A DNA stretch of 50,535 bases, from the NCBI GenBank assembly GCA_016789605.1, contig JAEUQO010000289.1, positions 72,861 through 123,395 on the forward strand. The letters are read 5' to 3'. Of this stretch, positions 27,559 through 35,573 are shown piece after piece (the stretch's first letter is position 1; every line of letters starts with the position of its first letter). Position numbers and translations under genes: made by a program. The notes under the pieces are model-generated. The model worked only from the letters and a program-made list of their open reading frames with translations. It was not told the origin of the DNA and did not search any database. This DNA comes from Acidobacteriota bacterium. GTDB lineage: Bacteria > Acidobacteriota > Blastocatellia > RBC074.

Positions 27559-29844
27559 CTAGGCCAGACCTTTGCGTTTGCGTAAAAACCATTCGGCGCT
27601 GGCCAAGCCGACCAACAGCATGAAATTGATCGGCATGTCCCACAGGTCACGGCTGACGCGTTCAGAGTTTTTGCCTTCGAGCAGCGTGATTTCATCCAGC
27701 AGGTCGTCGGCTTTGGCGAGCGGGTAGTATTTACCGCCGGTTTCGGCGGCAACGCGTTTGAGCAGCTCGACATTTTGCGCCGCGTCGTGAAATTCGCGGG
27801 TGCGTTCGGTGACAAGGAAGGAGGATTTTGCCGCGCCCAAATCAGCGCCCGCGCGTTTGGCAGTCATTTCCAGCCGGTAAAGGCCGACCTCATCCGGGGT
27901 GAATTCGCTGCGGTAATCGCTGCCTTTTTCGCCGAAGTTGATCTTGAGCGGCAGGTCAATCGTTGCGCCGGATGGTTTGGTGATGCGTGTGGCGACTTGC
28001 GCATCGGTGATGGCGTCAAATTTCTTGTCGTTGACTTCGCTTTGAATCAGCACGGTGTCGCCTGCGGCATAGACGTCACGACCGGCGGCGACTTCAAATT
28101 GATGCGGCGTGGTGCTGACCAGATAGCGCAACAACTGACGCCAGAAAGTTTCGTGTGAGGTGTTCTGCGAGGGCAATTCCATGCGCCAACGCCAGGTGTC
28201 GTTGGCGGTCAACGCCATCGTGCGTCCACGACCATAACGCTGTTCGATCAACAGCGGCACGACGCGCGCTTTATCGCTTTGGTGGCGCGCTTCGAGAATG
28301 ACGGTTGCGCCCGGTTTGGCGCCCGTCAGAATCTCTGGCAGCGTGATGAGCGGCAACTCGTCCCACAATTTCGCGCTCAGATTGCGGTCTTCGTTCAGGC
28401 GTGTGACCGCGTGCGTGCGTCCGCGCGCGGTCAGTTGCGCCTTGAAGGTTTGCACGACCAGCGTTTCAATTTCGTCAACCTGATCGTTCAGCGTGAGCGG
28501 CAGCATTTCGGCAATCGGCGAGTTGGCGAATTTGCCGCCGTCAAAGGCCCGGCTACCGGCAATGGCCAACATACCGCCGCCGCGTTTGGCTGCGAATTGT
28601 TCAACCGCTTTCAACTGATCGAACGAGAAGAAATTGGCTTCGATGCTGCCCAGGATGAGGCCTTGATAGGTGAACAGTTCTTCAGATGTCGCCGGAAATC
28701 CCTGGGTCAGCTCGCCGCCGCTTTCGACGCCCTGGCGATAGAATTTGCCATCGGCGGAGCGCAGGGAAGACACCAGCACCAGATTCTTTTCGTTTTTGGC
28801 CACGGCTTTGCGCATAAAGCCGTATTCCCAGCGCGGTTCGCCTTCGACATACAGGACTTTGGGATGCTCGTCTGTGATTTCGATCAAGGTGTCCTGGGCG
28901 TTGTTTTCCAGCGTCGTTTCACCTTCGAGCGGTTTGACTTCAAACGTGTAACGATGCGCGCCGGGCGCTGAGGGCGTGAACTCGATTGTCACGGTTTGCG
29001 CTTCGTTGCCCTTCAGGTCGAATTGTTGGGTTTTGAGCGCTTTGCCGTCTTCGCTGACAGCCAGTGAAATTTTGGTTGCGCCATAACCGTTGAGCCGCAC
29101 GAGCACATCCGCGATGACAGCCGAGCCGACCAGCACCCGGCGCGGCGCTGTGACGCGTGCGTTCTCAGCATCTTTGAAGCGGTCGGGATTTCCCACGCCG
29201 ACGGCAAACACGGGGATGTTGCGTGCGCGCAATTCGCGTAATTCGGCGGTTAGGTCTTTCGTGGTATTGGCCCCGCCGTCGCTGAAGAGCACAATGGCAG
29301 ATAGCGGCGCGCCCGAAGATTCCTTGACCGCATCGCGCAACGCGCCGACCAGGTCGGTCGCAGCGCCTTCGGCCTTGAGTTCATCGGCCTTGGCCAGTTT
29401 GTTGGTGGTGGTCGAAAAGCCGAACAAGCCGACTTTGAATTTGTCTTCGAGGTTGCGCGTGAAGGAACTGTTGTTGGCCAGTACGGCCTGCGTTGCCGCT
29501 GCGCGAGTGCGACCGTTTTCGTCGCTGAGCTGCATGCTGCGGGAATCGTCCGCCAGAATTGCGACGCTGGTGCTTTTCGGAATGACTGACGGAACCACGA
29601 CCACGGGACGCATCAGCATGATGGTCAGCAAGGCGAGCAAGCCGGCGCGCAAGGTGATCAATCCCCAGCGAGATTGGTGATTCAGACGATAGCCGGGACG
29701 CAGGTAGAGGAAATAGATCAGCGCGCCCAACGCCAGCGCGATGAGCAGGATCACCAGCCAGGACGGACGATTGGCAAAACCGAGCTGCCCTTTGGCAAAC
29801 GTTGACCATTTGTGTTTGAAAAAAAACTGGACGAATTGATCCAT
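27559..29844 (-). CDS. VWA-domain membrane protein with GATase-like region
   Basis: The 761-aa product starts with two transmembrane helices (about 28-52 and 63-85) and a VWA domain (about 90-265) with metal site DDSRS and a later LFSDGGANTTKD. Ig-like strands come next. A class-I glutamine-amidotransferase-like fold follows (about 330-560, for example VLYVEGEPRWEYGFM and GGGMLAIAGSRAFDGG) without an obvious Cys nucleophile. A last helix near 735-752 carries a basic tail. ATG 29844 is chosen since GGAG lies 9 nt upstream; the GTG at 29859 overlaps it. It is the first gene of the ten-gene minus-strand block, behind the palindrome-bearing promoter. Confidence 0.8.
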   Translation of the reverse strand: MDQFVQFFFKHKWSTFAKGQLGFANRPSWLVILLIALALGALIYFLYLRPGYRLNHQSRWGLITLRAGLLALLTIMLMRPVVVVPSVIPKSTSVAILADDSRSMQLSDENGRTRAAATQAVLANNSSFTRNLEDKFKVGLFGFSTTTNKLAKADELKAEGAATDLVGALRDAVKESSGAPLSAIVLFSDGGANTTKDLTAELRELRARNIPVFAVGVGNPDRFKDAENARVTAPRRVLVGSAVIADVLVRLNGYGATKISLAVSEDGKALKTQQFDLKGNEAQTVTIEFTPSAPGAHRYTFEVKPLEGETTLENNAQDTLIEITDEHPKVLYVEGEPRWEYGFMRKAVAKNEKNLVLVSSLRSADGKFYRQGVESGGELTQGFPATSEELFTYQGLILGSIEANFFSFDQLKAVEQFAAKRGGGMLAIAGSRAFDGGKFANSPIAEMLPLTLNDQVDEIETLVVQTFKAQLTARGRTHAVTRLNEDRNLSAKLWDELPLITLPEILTGAKPGATVILEARHQSDKARVVPLLIEQRYGRGRTMALTANDTWRWRMELPSQNTSHETFWRQLLRYLVSTTPHQFEVAAGRDVYAAGDTVLIQSEVNDKKFDAITDAQVATRITKPSGATIDLPLKINFGEKGSDYRSEFTPDEVGLYRLEMTAKRAGADLGAAKSSFLVTERTREFHDAAQNVELLKRVAAETGGKYYPLAKADDLLDEITLLEGKNSERVSRDLWDMPINFMLLVGLASAEWFLRKRKGLA

Positions 29845-29936
29845 GCGCTGACACTCCACATAAGCATTTGGTTCGGGTGCGCCTGCCAGGTTTTCTGAAC
29901 TATTGAGACACGCTAGGTGGTTGCGTGAGGATTAGC

Positions 29937-29966
29937 ATTATAACCAACGACTTACGCTAGCGTAAA
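29937..29966 (-). promoter_or_regulatory. Promoter of the MoxR/VWA operon
   Basis: On the minus strand TTTACG (29961-29966) and a perfect TATAAT (29937-29942) lie 18 nt apart. Transcription would start near 29930, about 86 nt before ATG 29844. Confidence 0.6.
29952..29965. promoter_or_regulatory. 14-bp perfect palindrome, candidate operator
   Basis: TTACGCTAGCGTAA is its own reverse complement. It overlaps the -35 and the spacer of the operon promoter and lies between two divergent genes, which is where a repressor would act. No regulator gene is adjacent. Confidence 0.55.
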
Positions 29967-30062
29967 ACTATTTGCGGTCTGTGTTGGGGAAATGCTCGAA
30001 TGCTGTGCCACAACCTATCCACACAAACGCGCAATCAAACAAATTTGAAGGAAAACCACGCG

Positions 30063-30680
30063 ATGAACTCTTCCGTCTTTGCTTCAGAGACTTCCTGGCG
30101 TGCGCGCCGGTTTCGACTGCTGGGGCTGTTGCCGTTGCTGTTCTTTTTGGCGCGCGTCATCGAATACGTGATCATTGCCAAAACGCCAGAGCAGATTTTG
30201 TGGAGTTGTCACATCTCCAATCTGTTGCTGGCGGTTGGATTGTTTGCTGCGCAACCGTGGTTGATTCGTTTGGCGGCATTCTGGCAACTGATCGGTTTGC
30301 CGCTCTGGGCTATGGACATGGCACTGACGGGACTGGTTACAACCGTCTCGGTGTTTTCGCATTTGGGCGGCGTCGCGGTGTCCTTGTACGCCTTGCGCCA
30401 GGTGCGCGCCGCGCGCGGCAGTTGGGTGCCAGCCTTGGTCTTCTTTTTGGTTTTGCAGCAGCTTACCCGCTGGCTGACTGCGCCTACGCCTTACAGCAAT
30501 GTCAATGTGGCTCATTTTGCTTATGGCCCCTGGCAACATTGGTTCGTCAGTTATGGGAGCTACTGGCTGGCCAATACGGCACTGGCAATCGTGTCGTTGT
30601 GGCTGATCGAATTCATCCTGCTGTGCGTCTTTCCGCCAGCCACAACACCGAAAACGACGCCGGTTACAAAATCACTCTGA
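30063..30680 (+). CDS. Unrecognised multi-pass membrane protein
   Basis: This 205-aa protein has about six transmembrane helices (near 17-37, 45-62, 66-85, 92-112, 122-140 and 170-192). Polar residues within or beside them could be functional: WSCHISN near 49, PLWAMDM near 82, and FSHLGG near 101. I cannot place it in a family. AAGGA lies about 10 nt before ATG 30063; the longer frame from 30000 adds a non-hydrophobic leader. Its last 17 nt overlap the end of the convergent DUF2490 gene. Confidence 0.7.
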   Translation: MNSSVFASETSWRARRFRLLGLLPLLFFLARVIEYVIIAKTPEQILWSCHISNLLLAVGLFAAQPWLIRLAAFWQLIGLPLWAMDMALTGLVTTVSVFSHLGGVAVSLYALRQVRAARGSWVPALVFFLVLQQLTRWLTAPTPYSNVNVAHFAYGPWQHWFVSYGSYWLANTALAIVSLWLIEFILLCVFPPATTPKTTPVTKSL

Positions 30681-31341
30681 GAAATGTTCCCAGTGCGTGA
30701 ACATTGCCGGGACGCGCGAAACCGTCGTGCTGATAGAGATAGAAAAAGTCACCGATGAAATGCTTGTTGAATTGTTTGCTGATGCCGGTCGAAACGCGAT
30801 TGCGCCACCATTGATTTAAATCGCCACTGTAAAAGACTTCATCGGCCACAAAGATGCGAAAGTCGAAATCTCCTATGCGCGCCGGATGATCAATCTGCAA
30901 CCGATTGCGGTACATGAAAAAATCCTTGAGCGCGTGCCGCACCCGCCACTCAAACAAGTTGCGGTCGATGACATTAAATTTGCCAACCGGAAATCTCACG
31001 GTCAGATTGGGAATCAGGCGATGCTCGAAATTTTTGCGGTTGGGCCAGGGCTGTTGTGCCAGGTAAATATATGTCGGTGTAAAGGTCACATATTTGTTTA
31101 CCTTGAATGCGAGGCCTGCGCCGATTCGTTCGTCTACCGGGTGGCTAATGTCGCGTCCCAGCCGCAGCACGCCAATGAAGATCAGGTCGAGCTGCTTTTT
31201 CAACGGCACAATCAGTTGTAATTCATTCCAGGATTGGGTGTCTTCGCGTGACGGCAGCACAGTTGTTTGCGACCGCACGGGAAGCGCGAACAAACACAGC
31301 AGTAGGGGAAGCAGGGAGTGCGGAATCAGTCGTGTGCTCAT
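30664..31341 (-). CDS. DUF2490 outer-membrane-type protein
   Basis: The 225-aa product has a signal peptide (about residues 6-24, ending PVRSQ). Many alternating beta strands follow with the DUF2490 pattern: WNELQLIVPLKKQLDLIF, FTPTYIYLAQ, NRNLFEWRVRH and a basic ending FYLYQHDG. It is predicted as a small beta-barrel or porin-like protein. Function unknown. ATG 31341 is inside the track to 31413 and gives the clean signal peptide, but no strong ribosome-binding site is visible. Its 3' end overlaps the convergent membrane-protein gene. Confidence 0.72.
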   Translation of the reverse strand: MSTRLIPHSLLPLLLCLFALPVRSQTTVLPSREDTQSWNELQLIVPLKKQLDLIFIGVLRLGRDISHPVDERIGAGLAFKVNKYVTFTPTYIYLAQQPWPNRKNFEHRLIPNLTVRFPVGKFNVIDRNLFEWRVRHALKDFFMYRNRLQIDHPARIGDFDFRIFVADEVFYSGDLNQWWRNRVSTGISKQFNKHFIGDFFYLYQHDGFARPGNVHALGTFLRVIL

Positions 31342-31374
31342 CCGCCGTTTATCGCTGAAAAGCGGCGGAAAGAA

Positions 31375-31407
31375 AAGGCTCTTGACGACAAAATCGCCAA
31401 GAGCCTT
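31375..31407 (-). terminator. Rho-independent terminator of the isocitrate dehydrogenase gene
   Basis: AAGGCTCTTG (31375-31384) and CAAGAGCCTT (31398-31407) form a 10-bp stem with a 13-nt loop. On the minus strand it is followed by TTTTCTTT. It lies 35 nt after the stop at 31442. Confidence 0.75.
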
Positions 31408-31441
31408 ACGCACAACTTACTGGCAGGATTAGGGATGAGCC

Positions 31442-32827
31442 CTATTCGCCTTGCGCTTTGCTAAACATCGCCTGGCCATTGATCTCGTGCAGTTTTTCGA
31501 CGTGCATCCAATCATATTGCCGCGCGATTTCAGTCAGCAATTGTTGAATGTCTTCGTTCGTGATGGGCGTTTCGGCCTTATAGCGCAGGCGGAACCAGTT
31601 GACCATGAAGATGTCTGGTGTGGGGCCGGGAAAGACTTTGGTGCCGCGGTTGGAAATCAGCGAAAGCGACAATTTGCCAACCTGGGCTGGCGGCGAAGGC
31701 ATTTTGTCGCTGCGCACAAACACGTCAGCGCCACGCAACGTCCAGGCTTCATATTCAGGCTCCTGTTCGCGATGGGCAAACGGTCCTTTGGCAGGCGCAA
31801 CAGGATGTTCTGTGACTTCTGCGGCGGGAGGCAGGGCATCAATGATGGCGCGAGTGTATTCTTGCGTGGTTGCTGTGCCGCCCAAATCCCGCGTCTTGAT
31901 GCCGGCGCTGAGCGTGGCATAGAGCGCCGTTTCAATGCGCCGCGCCTGTTGCGCAAAACCCAGGTAATACAGCATCAAATTGGCCGAAAGCAGCAGCGCC
32001 GTTGGGTTGGCCAACCCTTTTCCTGCGATGTCCGGAGCGCTGCCGTGTACGGCTTCAAAGACTGCGCGGTCTACGCCAATGTTGCCGCCCGGCGCGACAC
32101 CCAAACCGCCCACCAAACCCGCGCACAAGTCGCTGACAATATCACCGTACAGATTGGGCAACACCATTACGTCAAACTGTTCCGGTTTGATGACCAGTTG
32201 CATGCAGGCATTGTCGATCAGAATGTCGTCGGCTTGCAGTTCCGGGTATTCATCGGCGACTTCGCGAAAACAGTCGAGGAACAAGCCGTCAGACATTTTG
32301 TGAATGTTGGCTTTGTGCACACAGGTGATGCGTCGCCGTCCCATCGAACGCGCCATCTCGAACGCATACCGGATGACGGCCAGTGAGCCGGGGCGCGTGA
32401 CGATCTTCAGGCATTGGGCGACATCAGGCGTTTGCCAGTGTTCGATGCCGCCGTAGGTGTCTTCGATATTTTCGCGCACCAGAATCAAGTCAACATTATC
32501 GAAACGCGTTTTGACGCCGGGCAGCGTTTTGGCGGGGCGCACATTGGCAAACAAATCCAGCGATTTGCGGATGGTAACGTTGACGCTTTTATGGCCGCCG
32601 CCGATGGGCGTCGTGGTTGGACCTTTGAGCGCAACTTTGTTTTGGCGAATTTGCTCAAGCGTTTCGGCGGGTAAGCCATTGCCGTATTTTTCGACACAGG
32701 CCAAACCAGCTTCGGCAGTTTCCCAATGGATCGGAACCTGAACGGCGGCGAAAATCTCTTCTACTGCCTGACTGATTTCTGGCCCAATGCCATCACCTTT
32801 GATCAACGTGACAGTTCGTGGTTGCAT
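31442..32827 (-). CDS. icd: Isocitrate dehydrogenase, Thermus-type with C-terminal extension
   Basis: This 461-aa enzyme decarboxylates isocitrate to 2-oxoglutarate. The beta-decarboxylating dehydrogenase fold shows KGDGIGPEI at the N-terminus. Substrate residues are in SVNVTIRKSLDLFANVRP, with the family Ser, Asn and three Arg. LVRENIEDTYGG and NLYGDIVSDLCAGLVGG carry the metal-binding Asp. A C-terminal extension of about 120 residues (from about 345) is characteristic of Thermus-type enzymes, which separates it from isopropylmalate dehydrogenase. Coenzyme preference (NAD or NADP) is not decided. GGAG lies close before ATG 32827. It lies downstream of fabF behind an inverted repeat, so it is probably its own unit. 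Confidence 0.85.
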   Translation of the reverse strand: MQPRTVTLIKGDGIGPEISQAVEEIFAAVQVPIHWETAEAGLACVEKYGNGLPAETLEQIRQNKVALKGPTTTPIGGGHKSVNVTIRKSLDLFANVRPAKTLPGVKTRFDNVDLILVRENIEDTYGGIEHWQTPDVAQCLKIVTRPGSLAVIRYAFEMARSMGRRRITCVHKANIHKMSDGLFLDCFREVADEYPELQADDILIDNACMQLVIKPEQFDVMVLPNLYGDIVSDLCAGLVGGLGVAPGGNIGVDRAVFEAVHGSAPDIAGKGLANPTALLLSANLMLYYLGFAQQARRIETALYATLSAGIKTRDLGGTATTQEYTRAIIDALPPAAEVTEHPVAPAKGPFAHREQEPEYEAWTLRGADVFVRSDKMPSPPAQVGKLSLSLISNRGTKVFPGPTPDIFMVNWFRLRYKAETPITNEDIQQLLTEIARQYDWMHVEKLHEINGQAMFSKAQGE

Positions 32828-32933
32828 ACACTCCTTCTCTGATTGATGAAATGTGTCTACTGAAAAAGGGTAGCGAGGCGCCTGCCAGACGCCTTTGGGC
32901 GGGATGGGCGGTGTGAGTCATTAGATTTAAGTG

Positions 32934-32991
32934 TCAGGCTGCCCTTTGACATCAATTTGACATTCACGAGACAGCGAATCGGGCAGCCTGA
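32934..32991. terminator. Inverted repeat after fabF, candidate terminator
   Basis: TCAGGCTGCCC (32934-32944) and GGGCAGCCTGA (32981-32991) match exactly over 11 bp across a 36-nt loop, 20 nt past the fabF stop. The loop is long and there is no U-run, so a degenerate repeat is an alternative. Confidence 0.4.
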
Positions 32992-33011
32992 TACCAAATT
33001 AGAGACGAAAA

Positions 33012-34262
33012 CTATGCGCTAAAGCGTTTAAACAGCAACGCCGCGTTGGTGCCACCAAATCCGAAACTATTGGACAACGCATATTCCACTTTGGTCTGGC
33101 GTGCTTGGTTGGGAATGCAATCCAGATCACATTCAGGATCAGCAGTTTCGTAATTGATGGTTGGGGGCAAAATCTGATTTTGTACTGCCAACGCCGTAAT
33201 TCCGGCTTCGAGACCGCCTGCGCCACCAAGCAAGTGGCCGGTCATTGATTTGGTCGAACTCAGCGCCAATTTGTAGGCGTGGTCGCCAAACGCCGCTTTG
33301 ATGGCGTTGGTTTCGTTCACGTCGCCGACGGGGGTCGAAGTGCCGTGAACGTTGATGTAATCCACCTGCTGCGGTTCGATGCCGGCGTCTTTCAAGGTTT
33401 TCAGCATGACGCGGCGTGGACCATCCATATCAGGCATGGTGATGTGAAACGCATCGCTGGTCATGCCATACCCGACGACTTCGGCGTAGATTTTGGCTCC
33501 GCGCGCTTGTGCGTGTTCCAATTCTTCCAACAGGAGCACGCCTGCGCCTTCGCCGATGACAAAGCCGTCACGGTCTTTGTCAAACGGTCGCGAGGCGCGC
33601 TGTGGGTCGTCATTGCGTGTGGATAGGGCACGCATCGAGGCAAAACCGCCGACGGACATCGGCGTGATTGCGCCTTCAGAGCCGCCGCAGATCATCGCGA
33701 CGGCGTCACCCCGCTGAATGATTCTAAAGCTGTCGCCAATGGCGTGTGCGCCAGAGCTGCAAGCCGTGGCGGTTGCCGAATTCGGGCCTTTGGCTCCGCT
33801 GTAGATCGAGACATAGCCCGAAGCAAGATTGACGATCGAAGCCGGAATAAAGAACGGTGAAATGCGGCCAGGACCGCCTTCGAGCATTTTCGAGTGTTCC
33901 CGTTCGAAGACGCCAAAGCCGCCGATACCACTGCCGATGTAAACGCCAATGTCTTCGGCGTTGTCCGACGTGATTTTCAGGCCGGAATCTTCCATCGCTT
34001 CCCGGGCGGCAGCCACAGCGAAGTAGATGAAATAGTCCATCTTCTTCAGCTCTTTTTTCTCGATGAATTTGAGCGGGTCAAAACCTTTGGTTTCGGCGGC
34101 GAAGCGGACGGGGTGTTGGCTGGTATCGAAGCGGGTGATGTAATCCACGCCACTGCGACCGGCTAGCAAACCGGTCCAGGTTTCTTCCTTGGTGTTGCCC
34201 AAAGGACTGACCAGTCCCAGACCAGTTACGACCACGCGCTTCTTGGTGAATTGGTTGCTCAC
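33012..34262 (-). CDS. fabF: 3-oxoacyl-ACP synthase II
   Basis: The 416-aa condensing enzyme extends acyl-ACP with malonyl-ACP in fatty acid synthesis. The thiolase-fold triad is visible: Cys in TATACSSGAHAIGD, His in VHGTSTPVGD, and His in STKSMTGHLLGGAGG. The start is GTG 34262 with AGGAG about 10 nt upstream. It is the last gene of the plsX-fabD-fabG-acpP-fabF run, separated from acpP by a 204-nt gap with a hairpin. Confidence 0.96.
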   Translation of the reverse strand: MSNQFTKKRVVVTGLGLVSPLGNTKEETWTGLLAGRSGVDYITRFDTSQHPVRFAAETKGFDPLKFIEKKELKKMDYFIYFAVAAAREAMEDSGLKITSDNAEDIGVYIGSGIGGFGVFEREHSKMLEGGPGRISPFFIPASIVNLASGYVSIYSGAKGPNSATATACSSGAHAIGDSFRIIQRGDAVAMICGGSEGAITPMSVGGFASMRALSTRNDDPQRASRPFDKDRDGFVIGEGAGVLLLEELEHAQARGAKIYAEVVGYGMTSDAFHITMPDMDGPRRVMLKTLKDAGIEPQQVDYINVHGTSTPVGDVNETNAIKAAFGDHAYKLALSSTKSMTGHLLGGAGGLEAGITALAVQNQILPPTINYETADPECDLDCIPNQARQTKVEYALSNSFGFGGTNAALLFKRFSA

Positions 34263-34346
34263 AGCTACCTACTCCTCGGTGTTAGGGAGACAATCAACCC
34301 GGCGGGGCAGGGGCCGTAACGCCGAGCCAAAAATAAATTCAGCCAC

Positions 34347-34413
34347 AAAAAAGCACAAACACTTACAGATCAGTCTGTGACGAGACGAATTTCTGTACGG
34401 TTTGTGCCTTTTT
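34347..34413 (-). terminator. Hairpin between acpP and fabF
   Basis: AAAAAAGCACAAAC (34347-34360) and GTTTGTGCCTTTTT (34400-34413) pair with one mismatch. The loop holds a small inner stem ACAGA/TCTGT. On the minus strand it lies after acpP and has a U-run. Partial termination would give more acpP than fabF message. Confidence 0.55.
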
Positions 34414-34466
34414 GCGGCTCATCTGCAGGTGGCGCAACGCGCCAGAAATTTGGGTTTGGTTGATGC

Positions 34467-34706
34467 TTATTTACGATGTTCGTCAATATAAGCAATGGCG
34501 TCACGTACACTTTGAATCTTTTCGGCTTCTTCATCGGGAATCTCGATGCCGAATTCTTCTTCAAAACGCATCACCAGTTCAACCGTGTCCAATGAATCCG
34601 CACCGAGATCGTCAATAAACCGTGCGTTCGGCGTCACTTCTGACTCGTCCACGCCGAGTTCATCCACGATGATTTGTTTAACCTTTTCCTCAATTGATTC
34701 TGCCAT
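34467..34706 (-). CDS. acpP: Acyl carrier protein
   Basis: This 79-aa acidic four-helix carrier holds growing acyl chains on a phosphopantetheine arm. The attachment Ser is Ser38 in GADSLD. The sequence [18 protein letters not shown] onward is highly typical. ATG 34706 has GGAGG 6 nt upstream; the longer frame to 34760 is not used. Confidence 0.97.
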   Translation of the reverse strand: MAESIEEKVKQIIVDELGVDESEVTPNARFIDDLGADSLDTVELVMRFEEEFGIEIPDEEAEKIQSVRDAIAYIDEHRK

Positions 34707-34778
34707 GAGTTCCTCCAGTAAGATTGGGTTTAGGGGATGAGGGCGCAGGGCAACACGCACCCGAAGCCGAATTCCTCA

Positions 34779-35522
34779 TCACATATACATGCCACCATTG
34801 ACGTTGATTACTTGGCCTGTGACATAGCCTGCCTCATCCGAGGCAAGAAAAGCAACTGCATAAGCGATATCCAAATCTTGTCCCGGGCGCTTCAGGGGAA
34901 TTTGATCCAGCATCGCATTGCGGGCCGCTTCCGGCAGCACAGCGGTCATCGCTGTTTCGATAAAACCAGGAGCCACCGCGTTAACCGTAATGTTGCGCGC
35001 CGCATATTCGCGGGCGACGGCTTTGGTAAAACCGATCAATCCTGCCTTGGCGGCAATGTAGTTTGCCTGGCCCGGATTGCCCATTTGGGCGACCACGGAA
35101 GTCAGGTTGATGATGCGGCCTTTGCGGGCTTTGGTCATCATCGGCAAGACCTGCTGCGTCAGCAAAAACACGCCCGTCAGATTGGTATTGAGCACTTCGT
35201 CCCAGTCGTTGCGCTTCATACGCAACAGCAAGCCATCACGCGTAATGGCTGCGTTGTTGACCAGGATGCTGATCGGGCCGAGTTCAGCGGCGACTTTTTC
35301 CGTCGCGGCTTTGATGTCTTCCGCGCTGCCCAGATCGCCGCGTACGGCCAGTGCACGCACGCCGTGCGCGCGAATCTCTTCCGCCACCGCTTCACACTTG
35401 TCGAGTGAGCGGGCCATTACCGCGACGTCCGCGCCGCATTCCGCCAGCACGAGCGCCGTCGCACGTCCGATGCCTTGGGAACCGCCAGTTACCAGCGCAA
35501 TTTGTCCTTTGAGACTAAACAT
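34779..35522 (-). CDS. fabG: 3-oxoacyl-ACP reductase
   Basis: This 247-aa short-chain dehydrogenase reduces 3-oxoacyl-ACP with NADPH. The Rossmann motif is TGGSQGIG near residues 12-19, NNAA is at about 86-89, the Ser-Tyr-Lys triad is in NLTSVV and YIAAK (near 140 and 153), and the C-terminus ends VNGGMYM. The start is ATG 35522, since the fold begins only there; the frame extends to 35564. There is no strong ribosome-binding site. It lies between fabD and acpP. Confidence 0.95.
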   Translation of the reverse strand: MFSLKGQIALVTGGSQGIGRATALVLAECGADVAVMARSLDKCEAVAEEIRAHGVRALAVRGDLGSAEDIKAATEKVAAELGPISILVNNAAITRDGLLLRMKRNDWDEVLNTNLTGVFLLTQQVLPMMTKARKGRIINLTSVVAQMGNPGQANYIAAKAGLIGFTKAVAREYAARNITVNAVAPGFIETAMTAVLPEAARNAMLDQIPLKRPGQDLDIAYAVAFLASDEAGYVTGQVINVNGGMYM

Positions 35523-35573
35523 ATTTGATCGTGAACGGTTGCCGACAGCGCACACTTGGCGCACGCCGTGCTG

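Noticed and set aside
31442..32827. Gene taken as 3-isopropylmalate dehydrogenase
   Set aside because: The SVNVTIRKSLD substrate pattern and the C-terminal extension fit Thermus-type isocitrate dehydrogenase better.
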